Positions 47,444 through 59,152 of a DNA stretch of 64,000 bases are shown here, piece after piece. This stretch comes from Paramecium octaurelia. Its lineage: Eukaryota > Ciliophora > Oligohymenophorea > Peniculida > Parameciidae. The notes below the pieces were generated by a model, which ran no database searches, had not been told where the DNA came from, and saw only the letters and a list, made by a program, of their open reading frames with translations. The stretch is from contig CAJJDP010000140.1 of NCBI GenBank assembly GCA_905182995.1, forward strand, positions 124,001-188,000, read 5' to 3'. Position 1 is the first letter of the stretch, and each line of letters begins with the position of its first letter. A program made the position numbers and the translations under genes.

Positions 47444-47835
47444 TAAATATTTGTTTATAAATTTTTTAATTATGATTATTTCTGATAAAAATATTAAAAA
47501 ATGTTCTCTTTGTTATAAAATGTGCTATAAAATAAAAAATGTTCTCTTTTTACTTTAATAAAAAATATTTTCATTTATATTATTGAACAAAATATCAGAC
47601 CCTTTATAAAAATAATAGTTGGTTTAGACTTCCGTATTAATAAAATGGCAATATAATTATCAAAACATTTTAAACTGTTATGTAAATTCTTGTTCGATCT
47701 GCTCTAGAATATATAAAGGAACGTATTATAATATGAGAATATGGAACTAAAATAAATGTTAATTAAATAATGTACGTTATTGATATTTAAACTTAATTTT
47801 ATTGCTATATTCCTTAAAATTATAATAATAATAAA
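47444..47835. other. Divergent intergenic with short tandem repeat
   Basis: About 390 AT-rich bases between the TROVE gene (minus) and the MORN-like gene (plus). A two-copy repeat of about 41 bp carries the word AAAAAATGTTCTCTTT at about 47499 and 47540. Otherwise no element recognised. Confidence 0.55.
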
Positions 47836-49757
47836 ATGATACATTAAATGTCTTAAATATCGGACGAAGAAAGGGCTAAACAAGAGTATCTTGTGATTGA
47901 ATATGGGAAATAGGAATACAGAGACTTATTTAATGGGTGGGTTCAATAAAAAATAATGTTTTTCATGTTGCTGAAAAAAGGTGAAAAAGTGAAATATATT
48001 AAAGATGGAGAAATTTTAAAAATGTAATATGTGTATTATAGTATTAGTGAATCAATACAAGATCTAATGAAAAGGAAAACGGTTTAAGGAAATTTAGATT
48101 AGTTAAGATACTTAAGATGGGAAACTGTGTGCGATTCTACTTAAACACAACATTAAGTGTATTGGAGAGGGGAATTATTAAAAGCTGGAGGTTTTTGCGA
48201 TTAAATGCAATAAAAAGAAGGGAAGTGGATAGATTTATGGGAGAATTTTTGGATGTATTAATATGATATAGAATTAGAAAATCCAAAGTATTTTGTATTG
48301 GAAATTATACAGAAGGAAGGAAAACAGGAAAGTGGGATATTTTTTTGAAGGAATAAAGAATGTATATATCAGTATTATTCAATTAGTGGAGGAGGAACCT
48401 ACAATCAAAAAGGTATGAAATAAGGTGAATGGACAGAAATAGATAATAATTTCAAAAAGTAGAAGTTATGACAATAATATAGGAATTGTAAAGTGACTTA
48501 CAGTGGAGAATATTAAGATGGCAGAAGATGTGGAAATTGGAGAATAACTTATAATGGAAATTATTTGTAATTTTATTATCTAATTCATAGAGGAGGAGGC
48601 AATTATAATTAATTTGGATTGAAGAATGGTAAATGGTTAGATTTACATGAAGATTTTTGGGAGTAAGAAATATAGTTCTAATTTAGACATTGTTAAGTTG
48701 GATATTACGGAGAATATCAAAATGGACGAAAAATAAATAAATGGAATATCATTTACAGAGGGTATAAAGAAATTGAATAAAACATCATGTATTATCAAAA
48801 CTTTACCTTTAGAGGCAGCGGAACATACAATGAGAATGGCCGTAAAAAAGGGAAATGGATAGAATTGCATCCAAACTTTTCAGAGTATATTTTAATTTAT
48901 ATAATTTTAAAGTTACTGCAAAGTTGTTTACTCTGGGGAATATAGTGGTGGAGCTAAATAAGGCAAATGGGACATAATATAGTTTGATAAAGAAAATATA
49001 TAACCCAAATCCAGCATTATGTATATTATATTTCCATCTTTATAGAGGTGGTGGATAATATAATTGCGGATTAAAAGTTGGAAAGTGGGTTGACTTGCAT
49101 GAAAAATACTTTGTTTCAAATTGTGGCGGATGCAATATCTTCTATAAAGGTGAATACCAGAAAGATCTAAGATAAGGCAGATGGGATATTGTGATGAATA
49201 ATCAGAATGTGTAAGTATTCTTTTATATTTCAGTGGAGGTGGCTATTACAATGAAAATGGATTAAAACATGGCAGATGGATTGATTTTCATGAAAATTAC
49301 TCCGAGTACATTTACTACTAAATAATATATAGTTTCGCATAAATCATTCATCATGGAGAGTATAAAAATGGGATCAAACAAGGAATTTGGGCTATTAATT
49401 TTGAGGGTTAAACTATGTAATGCTTAATAAATTTATTATAGTGGAGGAGGAGAATATGATTAGAGAGGATTGAAAAATGGAGATTGGGTAGACTTACATA
49501 TCAATTTCACTAAGTAGTTAAATGATTTAATAATTAGATTTTGCTAAGTTACTTATAAGGGTGAGTATTTTGATGGAATTAGGAGCGGTATGTGGGAAAC
49601 ATGTTTCAATAACGGTGTTATGTAATCTTCATTTTCTACTTTTTAGAGGAGGAGGAATATATAATGAGGAGGGAAATAAAGATGGATAATGGGTCGATTT
49701 ACATCATAATTTTAGAGAGTATTATGTTAATATAGGTTTTAAGCTTATATCAAGTGA
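47836..49757 (+). CDS. MORN-like repeat protein, about eight repeats
   Basis: ATG 47836-47838 (or in-frame ATG 47848); likely stop TGA 49755-49757 right after a 29-nt intron. The repeat pattern GGG-x-Y-N-x-x-G-x-K-x-G-K-W-x-D-L-H-x-N-F appears about eight times (near 48200, 48395, 48595, 48820, 49050, 49235, 49440 and 49645), alternating with Y-x-G-E-Y-x-x-G-x-x-x-G-x-W blocks that are MORN-like. Short introns (25, 24 nt and others) fall at similar places in successive repeats, so not all exon borders were fixed. MORN-like repeats usually bind membranes or scaffold cytoskeletal complexes. The N-terminal 90 residues (Lys/Glu-rich) lack the repeat. Confidence 0.65.
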
Positions 49758-49899
49758 TTTATATTTAAAATTACCAAAATAGCAAAAAGATAGGAACTCC
49801 TAAAGAAATAGAACTTTAATGATTTTTTATAAATTCTAACTTTTAATTTATTCTTTCATTCACAAAAAAATATTCAACTTCATTTTCAATTCTCATCTT

Positions 49900-50542
49900 T
49901 CAAAATACTTTTTTCTCTAATTGTAAAAATATAATAAGAAAATAGTCAACGAGATTATATTTGTTATTTATATCGCAAAACCAACTTATGTTATCCAGGA
50001 AATAATAAGTTAGATAAATAAACACAAAAATTCTGCTAGCATTGTACCAAAAAAAATGAAGAAGCATTTTGGTCTATCCAACAAGATTTCTATTTATTTA
50101 GTGTAATAATAGGCCCCTGAAATAAAATTTAATAGCATCCTTAGATATACGATAATTATTACATAACCACTTCAAAGACTATGATTGCTGTTTGATCGCC
50201 TTAAGTTGCAAAAATAGCAATCCCTAATCCAAAATTTAGAATAAACAAGCATAAGAATAGCCAAAATACCTTAGGTTTTTTTTTAGGAATGGCAGCCGGA
50301 TTAATATAATGATCTACCTATTTTCCATATTTCGAACCATTAACGACAACTACTTTATGAGTAACAACTGTAGGAGGAGTAGGTATAGGCGGATTATGTA
50401 TTACTTCATTGCCTTTATTATTCTAACCATTATCATTTAAAGGTTCACTATATATCGGCTCTTCATTTGATTTCCTTGGGGAAATGAGATTTTCTTTACG
50501 TTGATAACTGAAATTCTTAACTATTTTGAATTGTTTTCTCAT
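49900..50542 (-). CDS. Multi-TM protein with proline-rich N-terminus, 204 aa
   Basis: Start 50540-50542 (MRKQFKIVKNFSYQRKENL), stop 49900-49902, one 28-nt intron at 50140-50167; 205 codons. Residues 50-90 hold a Pro/Thr/Val stretch (NPPIPTPPTVVTHKVVVVNG), then a first membrane segment (VFWLFLCLFILNFGLGIAIF), and further hydrophobic segments follow. About three or four TM helices in total. Function unknown. It converges on the MORN-like gene with about 140 bases between stops. Confidence 0.65.
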
Positions 50543-51167
50543 TATTAAATTTAAATATTATTATAATCTATTACTGTATTTACTATAGTATCATCTTGTA
50601 CTTTAGATCAAAAAGTAGTTATTGAATTCTACATCTTTATAATTTTTCTTATAGCAAAATAATCCTTAAGAATAAGAATTATATGTCATTATTATTATTA
50701 AATTTACAATCAATAAATCATTAGTCACTGATTAAAAGATGGAAATTATTCAGATCCAATATCATAATTAAATCCTATATAAGTAGATTGTTTTAATACT
50801 GCTAATTTAACTTCAAGATTCCTATTAATTTATTAATTATATTACTAGATCATTCGTAAGTGGCGGTATAAAAACCATAGCGTATTGATGCCAATTAAAT
50901 CTTATTATGATGTCTACTTATAATACATCTTTCAAAATTTATTTTAAAAATATTCTTAATTCAATTTCTGCATTAATATTGATTTCCTTTTCTGAAGTTT
51001 GCAAATTGATTTGTTCAAATTAGATAATTTTTTCTTATTTTTTAAATTACAAAATGAAGGTGCAATTAAGAAATTGTTCAATATTATGTTTTAACAATTA
51101 AAGTGGTTTTCTTATCGTTATGACACATCTAGGGTATAATTATATATATTATAATTAATTAATATAT
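50543..51167. other. Divergent intergenic, about 625 bp, nothing seen
   Basis: AT-rich upstream region of the genes at 50542 (minus) and 51168 (plus). No element recognised. Confidence 0.45.
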
Positions 51168-51561
51168 ATGGCAACCGAGAGCGAAGTGTTGTTTGCACTA
51201 TATTAGTTGTACCAGAAGAATTTGATTTCCTATGAACAAAAGGGAATGATCAAAGGTACCTTACTTTCTCAAACAAGATATGTTGATTCAAAATGATTTC
51301 GTGCTGAGAGCTTCTATTACCGATTGTGACACTTAGTTTCTGTTGCAACATCGCATTTTGGAACTGCTTTAAGGTTTTTAGATGGTTTTTATTTATTTAG
51401 ATTAAGAATCGCCTCGAAATTCGACTTGTATTAGCCCTTTGAAAAGAATGCCTTCTTGTAGCACTACGCATAGTCGATAAAGGATTAAAAGTGCAATTCA
51501 AAATCCAAATTAAAAAAAAACTATATCAAGATTAAGATCAAATTCTCTGACAGCAATATGA
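51168..51561 (+). CDS. Hypothetical protein, 123 aa
   Basis: ATG 51168-51170 (MATESEVLFALYQLYQKNLIS), TGA 51559-51561, one 22-nt intron (GTACCT...CAAG); 124 codons. A helical N-terminal half is followed by a basic, Ser/Arg-rich C-terminus (TTHSRQRIKS, RLRSNSL). No domain recognised; its basic tail could bind nucleic acid or be phosphorylated. Confidence 0.6.
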
Positions 51562-51643
51562 TATTATGCCTCACTTTTTAGTTTTGATATTAATGTTTTA
51601 ATATATTAATTTATTAAGTTTTTTAAATAGCTCTGATAAAAAA

Positions 51644-51877
51644 ATGGGGATCATCCAAACCTGTTGCTACAATAATAAGAATAAGATTAAAGGAGATAAA
51701 TACAAATAAAATGCTAAAAATTTAGATATATCGAAAACTGTTCGACTGTTTGATTACAATTCAAATAAATATGTGGATGTACCAGTTCTAGAACCTGCAA
51801 CTTTAAATTCATTATACTCTAAAAGATAGATTCACAGTCTAAATATTACTGCTGCTGGCAATTTATCTTAATCATGA
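51644..51877 (+). CDS. Small protein with acylation-type N-terminus, 77 aa
   Basis: ATG 51644-51646, TGA 51875-51877, no intron. It begins MGIIQTCCYNNKNK: Gly-2 fits N-myristoylation and the two Cys that follow fit palmitoylation, a common dual signal for membrane attachment. The rest is polar with TVRLFDYNSNKYVDVPV. Unknown family. The stop overlaps that of the convergent minus-strand gene. Confidence 0.55.
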
Positions 51878-52082
51878 TAACTATATTAAGTTTATATTGT
51901 ATTAATTTTACTGAATCGTTAAATAAATCTTCTTAAAAATTAACAAAGTCATGTGAGACTCCAAGAACTTCTAATGAAGCCAAATTCTGTCGATATTTGA
52001 CTTCATTATTTGTCCTAACAATCTGAAATACAGAATTCCAGTACTTTTTTACAATGGCTAGATATTGTAGTTTGTCAGTCAT
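51872..52082 (-). CDS. Small helical protein, 59 aa
   Basis: ATG 52080-52082 (MTDKLQYLAIVKKYWNSVF), a 31-nt intron, TGA 51872-51874; 60 codons. The frame is also open upstream of this ATG, so extra 5' sequence is possible, but no link to the next gene upstream (52270-52707) was found. Its stop and the stop of the opposite-strand gene form the palindrome TCATGA. Confidence 0.45.
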
Positions 52083-52269
52083 GTCTGTTAATTCAAATTC
52101 CTTTGTTTATGGGGAATAGGAGAGAAAAAGTATATTTAATAGTGTAATTTAGAGTAGATAATAAATATAATAAATTATTATTGATTTTGTTATGAATGAA
52201 TATATAAAATATATATTTGTAGATCAAACAATTCTTAGTTTTTAGGCAGTGCGCAATTCTTCTTGAAAA

Positions 52270-52707
52270 TCAACTGATAGTCTATAGTAAAGTCTAAATA
52301 ATGTGAGGATAGTTTTACTTCTCAACATCTTGAATACAAGAAAAGAGTTTAGAGTCTGGTAATTATTTGAGAGTGTCTGCTAATTCATTTATTTGATTTT
52401 CTTTAATTTATAATTACTAATGAAAGTCTAATAAGTGATTCGATGGTGGTTTCATGATTTAAATCTTATCATTGAGTTGTTGTAGCACTTAAGTGAGATC
52501 TAATTGAGTATCTTCTGAATTATTGGTGAAGAGTGAATATGAGGCAACAAAATTTAAAAAGGGGTCATCTGATTGTTATTCTGATATTTTTTCTGATGAG
52601 GCTTCTAAGTCATCACTCTGATCCACTTAGTCAATTTCCAACCTGCGAATGTTCATAGTGGTTTGTGGGATTATGACTATAGGCTTTTTATTGCTTTCTG
52701 AGGACAT
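52270..52707 (-). CDS. Acidic coiled-coil-like protein, 145 aa
   Basis: Uninterrupted 146 codons, ATG 52705-52707 to TGA 52270-52272. N-terminus MSSESNKKPIVIIPQTTMNI, then a Ser/Asp/Glu-rich segment and a helical Gln/Leu-rich C-terminal half (QVLQQLNDKIQIMK, QINELADTLKQLPD). Probably a small oligomeric adaptor. It starts 52 bases upstream of, and divergent from, the MSH6-like gene. Confidence 0.6.
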
Positions 52708-52759
52708 TAAGGATGGAATTTAAAATTAAATTAAAGAAATATTTTGGTAGCAAATCAAA

Positions 52760-55700
52760 ATGCGTAAGAATGGAAAAGAAGATGATGATGATGAATTGTT
52801 TGAAATATCAAAGAAGCAATAGAAGAAGAAATCCACTAATAGAAAAAGATCGTCTCGTCGATTAAAGAAAACTGATGATGATGAAGATTACACACCTTAA
52901 GCATAAAAAGAATCCTCTTCTTCTGAACTTCAACCTAGTTCTGAAGATGAGAAACAGAACAAAAAAAGACAATCCCATACTAATGTGAAGTCAAAAGGAA
53001 CCAGATAAAAGAAACAACCCAAAAAAACAGAATAATAACCATAATAGTAACAACAAGAACCTTGTTAAGAAGAGTAACAACATAACAAAGGAGATGAAGA
53101 ATTTTATAAATTAGCTGAATAAACCTTGCCCATATTCATGCAACCTGAACACATTCGAGATTCAGAGGGGAGACGACCAGATGAACCAGATTATGATCCT
53201 TCCACAATTGACATTCCAAATGATCAATATCAAAAATTGCCACCAATGTTCAGGTAGTATTGGAATGCAAAGAAAAACCATTTAGATTCCATGATATTCT
53301 TTCGATGTGGTAGATGGATAGCTGTAATGTACAACGATGCCATAATTGTTGCTAAAATGTTTAATCGTTACTTGGGATTCTGGGGAAAGGATAGACCTTG
53401 TGTAACAGTCTATGATAATCAACTGCCAATGTATTAAAGAGCATTGTTGGAGAAAGGACACAAAATAATAATGATTGAATAATTGGAAAAAGCAGATGTA
53501 GCTAATAAAGAGGATGGTGAAGTTGTGCGAAGAGAAATTACCTAAATGATAAGTAGAGGCACTCTATAAGATTTGGGAGATGCAGAAACTTATGAATAGA
53601 GGAATCTATTAGTGTTGGTTTGCTCAAAAGCACCAGCCAATTTAAAAGGCCATACATATATTTATGGTGTTTCTATTGTTGATTGTACGACCAATCTTTT
53701 TACATTTGATCAATTCTTCGATGATGCTTAATCCAATCATCTTAGATCTATTATTTATAATGCCAAGCCTGTAGAAGTCATACTCTGTAAGACACCACCT
53801 GAAATTGAAAAGATTTTCAAGTAATTTATTCAAGTAAAATAATTTTAGAAATATATGCAATCCCACTATCATCATTTACAAAAAATCATTCAAAGATTGT
53901 GAGTTCATATTCCAACAATTTAAAATTGAGTATATGGAAGTGGTTAAAGGTAAAAATAACTAAAATGAAAAACTGTTTGATGGAATTGTAATACCTACTC
54001 ATAAAGATGAATCTGAACAAAAATTAGACATTGATATCAATTAAGGATTATATTCTGATTCAAAGCAAGTGATAAGAGAAGAAAAATGTGTTTAGAATTA
54101 TTAATTGAGTTAGGATTATCCTAATATACTAATAGAATTGGAGAAACAATTTTATCATGAAAAAAAGTAATTAGATAAAGAGGATGACGAATCTAACTTT
54201 TATTCTTATTATTATTCCACATAATCTTTGTACCTTTTATTGTGTTACTTGAGATAACTACTAATTAGTGATTCTGTTTACAGAAGAGGTAAATTCAATT
54301 TTCTTGATTCCAATTTCACTCATAACACTCATCTTTATTTAGATTCCTAAGCCTTAGAAAGCTTGGAAATATTTAATGTAAATCTACAAACTAAAATCAC
54401 TACTGCAGGCAGTTTGTTCGATTATTTGAATCGATGTGCTACTTCTCCTGCTAAGAGACTACTTACTAAATGGGTTTAGAGTCCGTTATAAAACTATAAA
54501 TTAATTATAGAGAGGTAAGATTGCGTACAAGAACTAACTAATTTAATTCCTAAATGTGTAGAATTCCAAAAAAGAATCAAATCATTACCAGATATAGAAC
54601 GTGCCATCATTAAGTGTTTTAATACTATTCATTCTCACAAATTAAAGGCTGTCCCTATTACTGGAGGAGAGAGTATTGGTAAGACTAAGTTGAAAGAAAT
54701 AAAGAATGTTTTGAGTCATATCAGGTAGGCTGCTGAGGCATTTAAGGTCTTTGATTAAGATATTAAATAACTTAAATCTAAAAAATTGAAGGAAATCTTA
54801 AATTATAGGTAAAATGCTCAGATTTTGAAAGACTCACTTGATGAATTGGAAAAGTGTATGACTATGGATGATAATGAACCATAACCTGTTAAGGGAGTAA
54901 GTCCAGAATATGATCAGGCATTAGATAAGTTAAATGAAATCACTGATTCACTTTAAGATGAACTTGAAAAGTGGAAGAAAAAATTGAAATGCCCTGAAAT
55001 TGTTTACACACATGCAAGAATGAAATATCAATTAGAAATACCTGAGAAATGTTTGGAAGGTAATTAAAAACCAAAAGAATTAATTATAACTTCCAAAAGA
55101 CAAGGATTTCAAAGATTTTAGACTACATTTATAGAGGAATAATTATATAAGTTAAGAAAGGTAGAAGATGAATTATCTTAAAAACTACTCCCCTTTATCA
55201 ATGAATATTTCACTAAATTCTATTCACATAGGAAATAATTTTTCTAATTGATCTCTTATCTCTCAGAAGCTGATTGTCTGTAATTATATTTGTATATTTC
55301 TTAGAATTTCCTTGGCCCTGGTGTCGAATGAGTAAAAAGTATCTTGTTTTCCATAAATTATTCAAGACGAAAGTGAAAAGAGGTGTGAATTGATTGAAGC
55401 GTATCATCCTTGCCTATTATAAAATAAAGATATTGAATGGGTGCCAAACACAATCAAATTTACTGGCTCTATTGATACTCTTTTACTTACAGGACCGAAC
55501 ATGAGTGGTAAATCCACCTTATTAAGATTGATTGGTGTCTCTATTATTTTAGCCCAAATTGGATGTGCCGTACCAGCATAATCTTTTTCTTTAACTCCTT
55601 TTGATAGGATCTTCTGTAGACTAGGTGCCACAGATAGATTATTAGAAGGAAAGTCAACCTTCTTTATTGAACTTGAAGAAACTAAAACAATACTAGATAA

Positions 55701-56118
55701 TTGCACTTCACGAAGTTTAGTCATCATAGATGAATTAGGTAGAGGAACTTCAACATATGATGGAGTAGCCCTGGCATCTGCTGTCCTTAGATTCTTATCA
55801 GATAAAATTAAACCTATGACTTTGTTTGCTACTCATTATCATATTTTATTGGATGAATTTGCATTGTTTAAGAATATTTCATAATGTGTTATGAAGCATT
55901 ATTAAGAGAAAGATTAAGTTGTTTTTAAATACAAATTAATTGAAGGAATAGCAGAAAAGAGTTTTGCCACTAATGTAGCATAAATAGCTGGTGTCCCTAA
56001 AGAGGTTATTAAAAAAGCAAAATAGATGGAAGCAAAGATCACCAAAGAGGAATCCAAGATTAACAAGAATAGAGAGATTCTTAAAAAGTTTAATCAAGTA
56101 ATAAAATAACTATTATGA
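52760..56118 (+). CDS. MSH6: MSH6-type DNA mismatch repair ATPase, 1101 aa
   Basis: ATG 52760-52762 to TGA 56116-56118; introns 53821-53848 (28 nt) and 55280-55304 (25 nt) leave 1102 codons. Residues 1-150 are Lys/Ser/Asp/Gln-rich and disordered, as in MSH6 N-termini. MutS-I follows ([19 protein letters not shown]), then connector and lever helices, and the ATPase with Walker [12 protein letters not shown] (about residue 893), [10 protein letters not shown], and Walker B/D-loop [14 protein letters not shown] plus the FATHYH His switch. With MSH2 such proteins recognise mismatches in the nucleus. The mismatch-contact motif, normally GKFYE, reads GRWIA here, so Phe and Glu are both replaced. 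It could be a divergent MSH6 paralogue. Confidence 0.9.
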
Positions 56119-56278
56119 TAATTCAGTTAGTAATTATGATTTTAACAATTTTTATATAATAACAGTTATATTAAATCATACAATTTGATTCTTTTATTTA
56201 AGTAATCAAAGAATGGCAGAAATAAAAGTAAGATTACATAATTCTTTCTCAAATTAACCCTAAAATCGAGGGATTAAT

Positions 56279-57721
56279 TCAGAATGCATAAAAGCTTTCT
56301 CTTCCATTAATTTCTAATAGATTTTAATAAAATTTTTATTAATAAACAAGATAATTACTTTATCTATCAAGTCCCTTTATTATAAAGAAATTATTTACAA
56401 GAGATTATGATTAAATGAGTATATTTCTAAATTTAATATTATAATTAGATATTTTTGTAGATATTTAATTACATTTACAATTGAGTAAAAATTAAGTTTT
56501 ATCAATTAAGAGTGACAATTCCTGTAACAATGTTAAAACTTCTTTTTTTTGGAGCATGTTGTTTTTAATTCAAATAGCCTATGGGGTTATTTGGAATAAG
56601 GTTGGAATTCCTTGACTTTTGAGAGGGAGTTGAGACTAATACTTATTACGGCAACTCGCGTTAGTTAAAATTATTCGAAAGCTATTTAGATTATTTTGTT
56701 TGTTTTGATGTTTATGATACTACTTCATCTTAATAATTAATTTTAGCTTAATTGATTGTTTAATGATTCTTATCAATTATTTATTATTATTATTGTAATA
56801 TTTAATATTTCAGTAAATCTCGATCAAGTAAGGCTAATTGTTTTTTTCTTTCAGATGGTTAATAATTATCTTAATAAATTCTTGGTAATTTGTTTTCAAA
56901 AGAATTTTAAAGTAATCTCAATTCTTAAGGATTGTTATTCTATTATTATTTTCGATCTTATAACAATTCGTAATTCTCAGTCTCATATTGTTTATAAGTT
57001 TAATAATTTTTGAGTTTATTCTCCATCATTCTTTATTTTTCAAATTCAATTTTCTATTCTATTCGTTGTCTTTCTTCAATCTTTTTCATTTTCAATTCTT
57101 CCAATTATTTTTATTTCTGCTCTAGTTAGGTTTTTAATTCGTCCTGATATTTCTTTGTATCTATTTTCACCTTATTATTTTCATTTGTTAAAGTTGGAAT
57201 TGATGGTTAAGTATGTTATTGTAACTCTTCCCTCATCCTTCTTTTATTATTGATCATATCATCATATGTAACTTTTAGTAATTTTGCTTCTTCTTCTTTT
57301 TTCTATTTTTTTTCCTCTATACTTTTCATAGCCATCATCTATTCCTATCTAATAAATTCCTTATCTAATTATTAATTTTGATATGATCTCTCTAAATTCA
57401 TTTTCTTTTTAATCATTAGATTATTGAGGTTATCCAGACTGGTCTGAATTTACTTGATCTTTCTTTCCTCCATTTCCTTCATCTTCTTGGATTCTCTCTA
57501 TCTTAAAGTCTCCAATGTAATGGATTCCAGTTATTGATTTTAATTTTATTAAACTTATTTCTTCTATTGATGGAGCATCATATCAGTTTACAATTCCTAT
57601 TTATACCTCTGCTTCCTTTACTCTTGATCCTATTTGGATTAGTAATCATTTTATTGTCTCTCTTATAATTAATTCTCTAGCATTTTAGACCAATAAGTAG
57701 ATTGTTATTTTTCTTACATTA
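56279..57721 (-). CDS. Gln-rich coiled-coil protein, 480 aa
   Basis: One frame of 481 codons without introns, ATG 57719-57721 (MQEKQQSTYWSKMLENQ) to TGA 56279-56281. The first 330 residues are highly charged and Gln-rich with long heptad stretches (for example MKEMEERKIKQIQTSLDNL). The last 150 are Ser/Asn/Pro-rich with SQKSRNSNLIPNNPIGYL. No catalytic motif. Probably a cytoskeletal or trafficking coiled coil. It converges on the MSH6-like gene with about 160 bases between stops. Confidence 0.75.
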
Positions 57722-57922
57722 TATATATATTTTTAAATATATATGTTCTTAATTCAACTCTTTGATATTATGTGTTAGGTATATAATAAACGATATATAT
57801 ATATTGTTTCTATGATAAACTTTGGCTACTTATAGAACATCAAGGAGGAGATGTAATAAACTAAGTAAAATTGGCAACGGTTTATGATTGAAGTTAAAAA
57901 TTAAATTATAATTAATATTTTA

Positions 57923-59073
57923 TCATTCTTCAATTATTGCTCCTTTATCTTTGCATGAATAGAATACAGAGTTATTTTAAGATGTTTCTTTTTAACATGA
58001 AGAAAACACTTAAGGGTTTGTAATCTAATTGAATATCTCCTTTTATGAAGATAATTGAATAATCTACTCTCGAAATGGAGATTGGTACTCTTAAGGTGGA
58101 TTAGTGTTGATCTGATTTTACATTTGCAATTGTTTTTATAAGGAGTATTATTGCATGTATTGTTGTTACTATTTACTTTCTGATTTGATAAAATCAGCTA
58201 GACTATTTTATTATGGTTATTATATAAATGGAGATTCACAAAAGTTTGGAGTTTCTTTTTTAATTTCCTATTATACTTTTGATTATGATTGAATTTTCAT
58301 GATCAATTTAGATGAAGATTGGTGTTCAAATATGTCTTCATTGTTTTAATGAGGATCAAGGAGCATTTCTGGAGTTTCACATAACAAATTATTATTCTAT
58401 TCAAGGGATTGTTGTTTTTTAGAATCTGTGTTGAATAGATTATCTTTATTAAAAATATTTTGATTGTTGAACATATTAAATACGTTATTAGTAGTGTCAT
58501 AAAGAGGTTTATTATCAATAAACTGAGAATTATTTTTGATAAAATTGTGGGTTTTCAGTAAATTGATAGTTTTTAGCACTTTTGTTTCAGCTGAATCTGC
58601 ACTCTACATAATGGATGCTATTTAAGTAAGTAAATTATCATCAGATGTCTATTATTCTTCAAGAATATTTGGATGATTTTCATAAATTATAGAATTGTTG
58701 ATGGATGTGTTTTCTTTATTTCCACCAGAGAATCTAAGGGTATGTTATTTCTTTAAGAATAAGGCTAGATCATAATTTTCATGGAAATAACACTTGCTTA
58801 CCTTGTCTATGTCAAATTGTTTCTTCATATGAAGTTTCTACATAGCAGTTTGGAAGAGCTTGAGATTGCTGATGTGATCAATTTAGGTTTTGGTTTTTAG
58901 TACAATTTTAGTAGAATTCAAACAAGTTGGATCAATCAGATTAAGTAGTTTGCAGTATGCTACACCGTTGCCCAGTTGTTCTATTTTAGTAAAATTTGTC
59001 TATCTTATTTTGAATTCATTACTTTTAGAAGGGTGTTGATCCAATGAAGAATTTCTGATTTTGAATTTTCCAT
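57923..59073 (-). CDS. EB1: EB1-family microtubule plus-end protein, 375 aa
   Basis: Start 59071-59073 (MENSKSEILHWINTLLK), one 23-nt intron at 59000-59022, stop 57923-57925; 376 codons. The N-terminal calponin-homology domain is diagnostic: FTKIEQLGNGVAYCKLLNLI, NLKLFQTAMQKLHMKKQFDI and YDLALFLKK. EB1 proteins track growing microtubule ends and recruit partners. The C-terminal two thirds are Asn/Gln/Ser-rich. A classical EB1 dimerisation coiled coil with the EEY-binding pocket was not clearly recognised, and the C-terminus ends in Glu-Glu rather than EEY. Divergent from PRP40 by only 79 bases. Confidence 0.85.
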
Positions 59074-59152
59074 TTATTATTTGATTTTGAATTTTTTAAT
59101 ATGTCAGTTCATATATTTCATGCAAGAAATTATTATTATTTAAAATAATTTA

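Noticed and set aside
56213..56410. Plus-strand ORF of 65 aa (MAEIKVRLHNSF) after the MSH6 gene
   Set aside because: It lies opposite the 3' part of the 480-aa coiled-coil gene, which is an uninterrupted 481-codon frame; the small ORF is likely its shadow.
56510..56700. GC-richer island considered as a structured ncRNA or telomerase RNA
   Set aside because: The minus strand codes continuously here (for example SRNSNLIPNNPIGYL) as part of the 480-aa protein, which explains the base composition.
57940..58300. Plus-strand Cys/Tyr-rich reading (SRNGDWYSQGG, YYGYYINGDSQKFG)
   Set aside because: It is antisense to the EB1 gene's long C-terminal frame; no start codon or intron model fits it.
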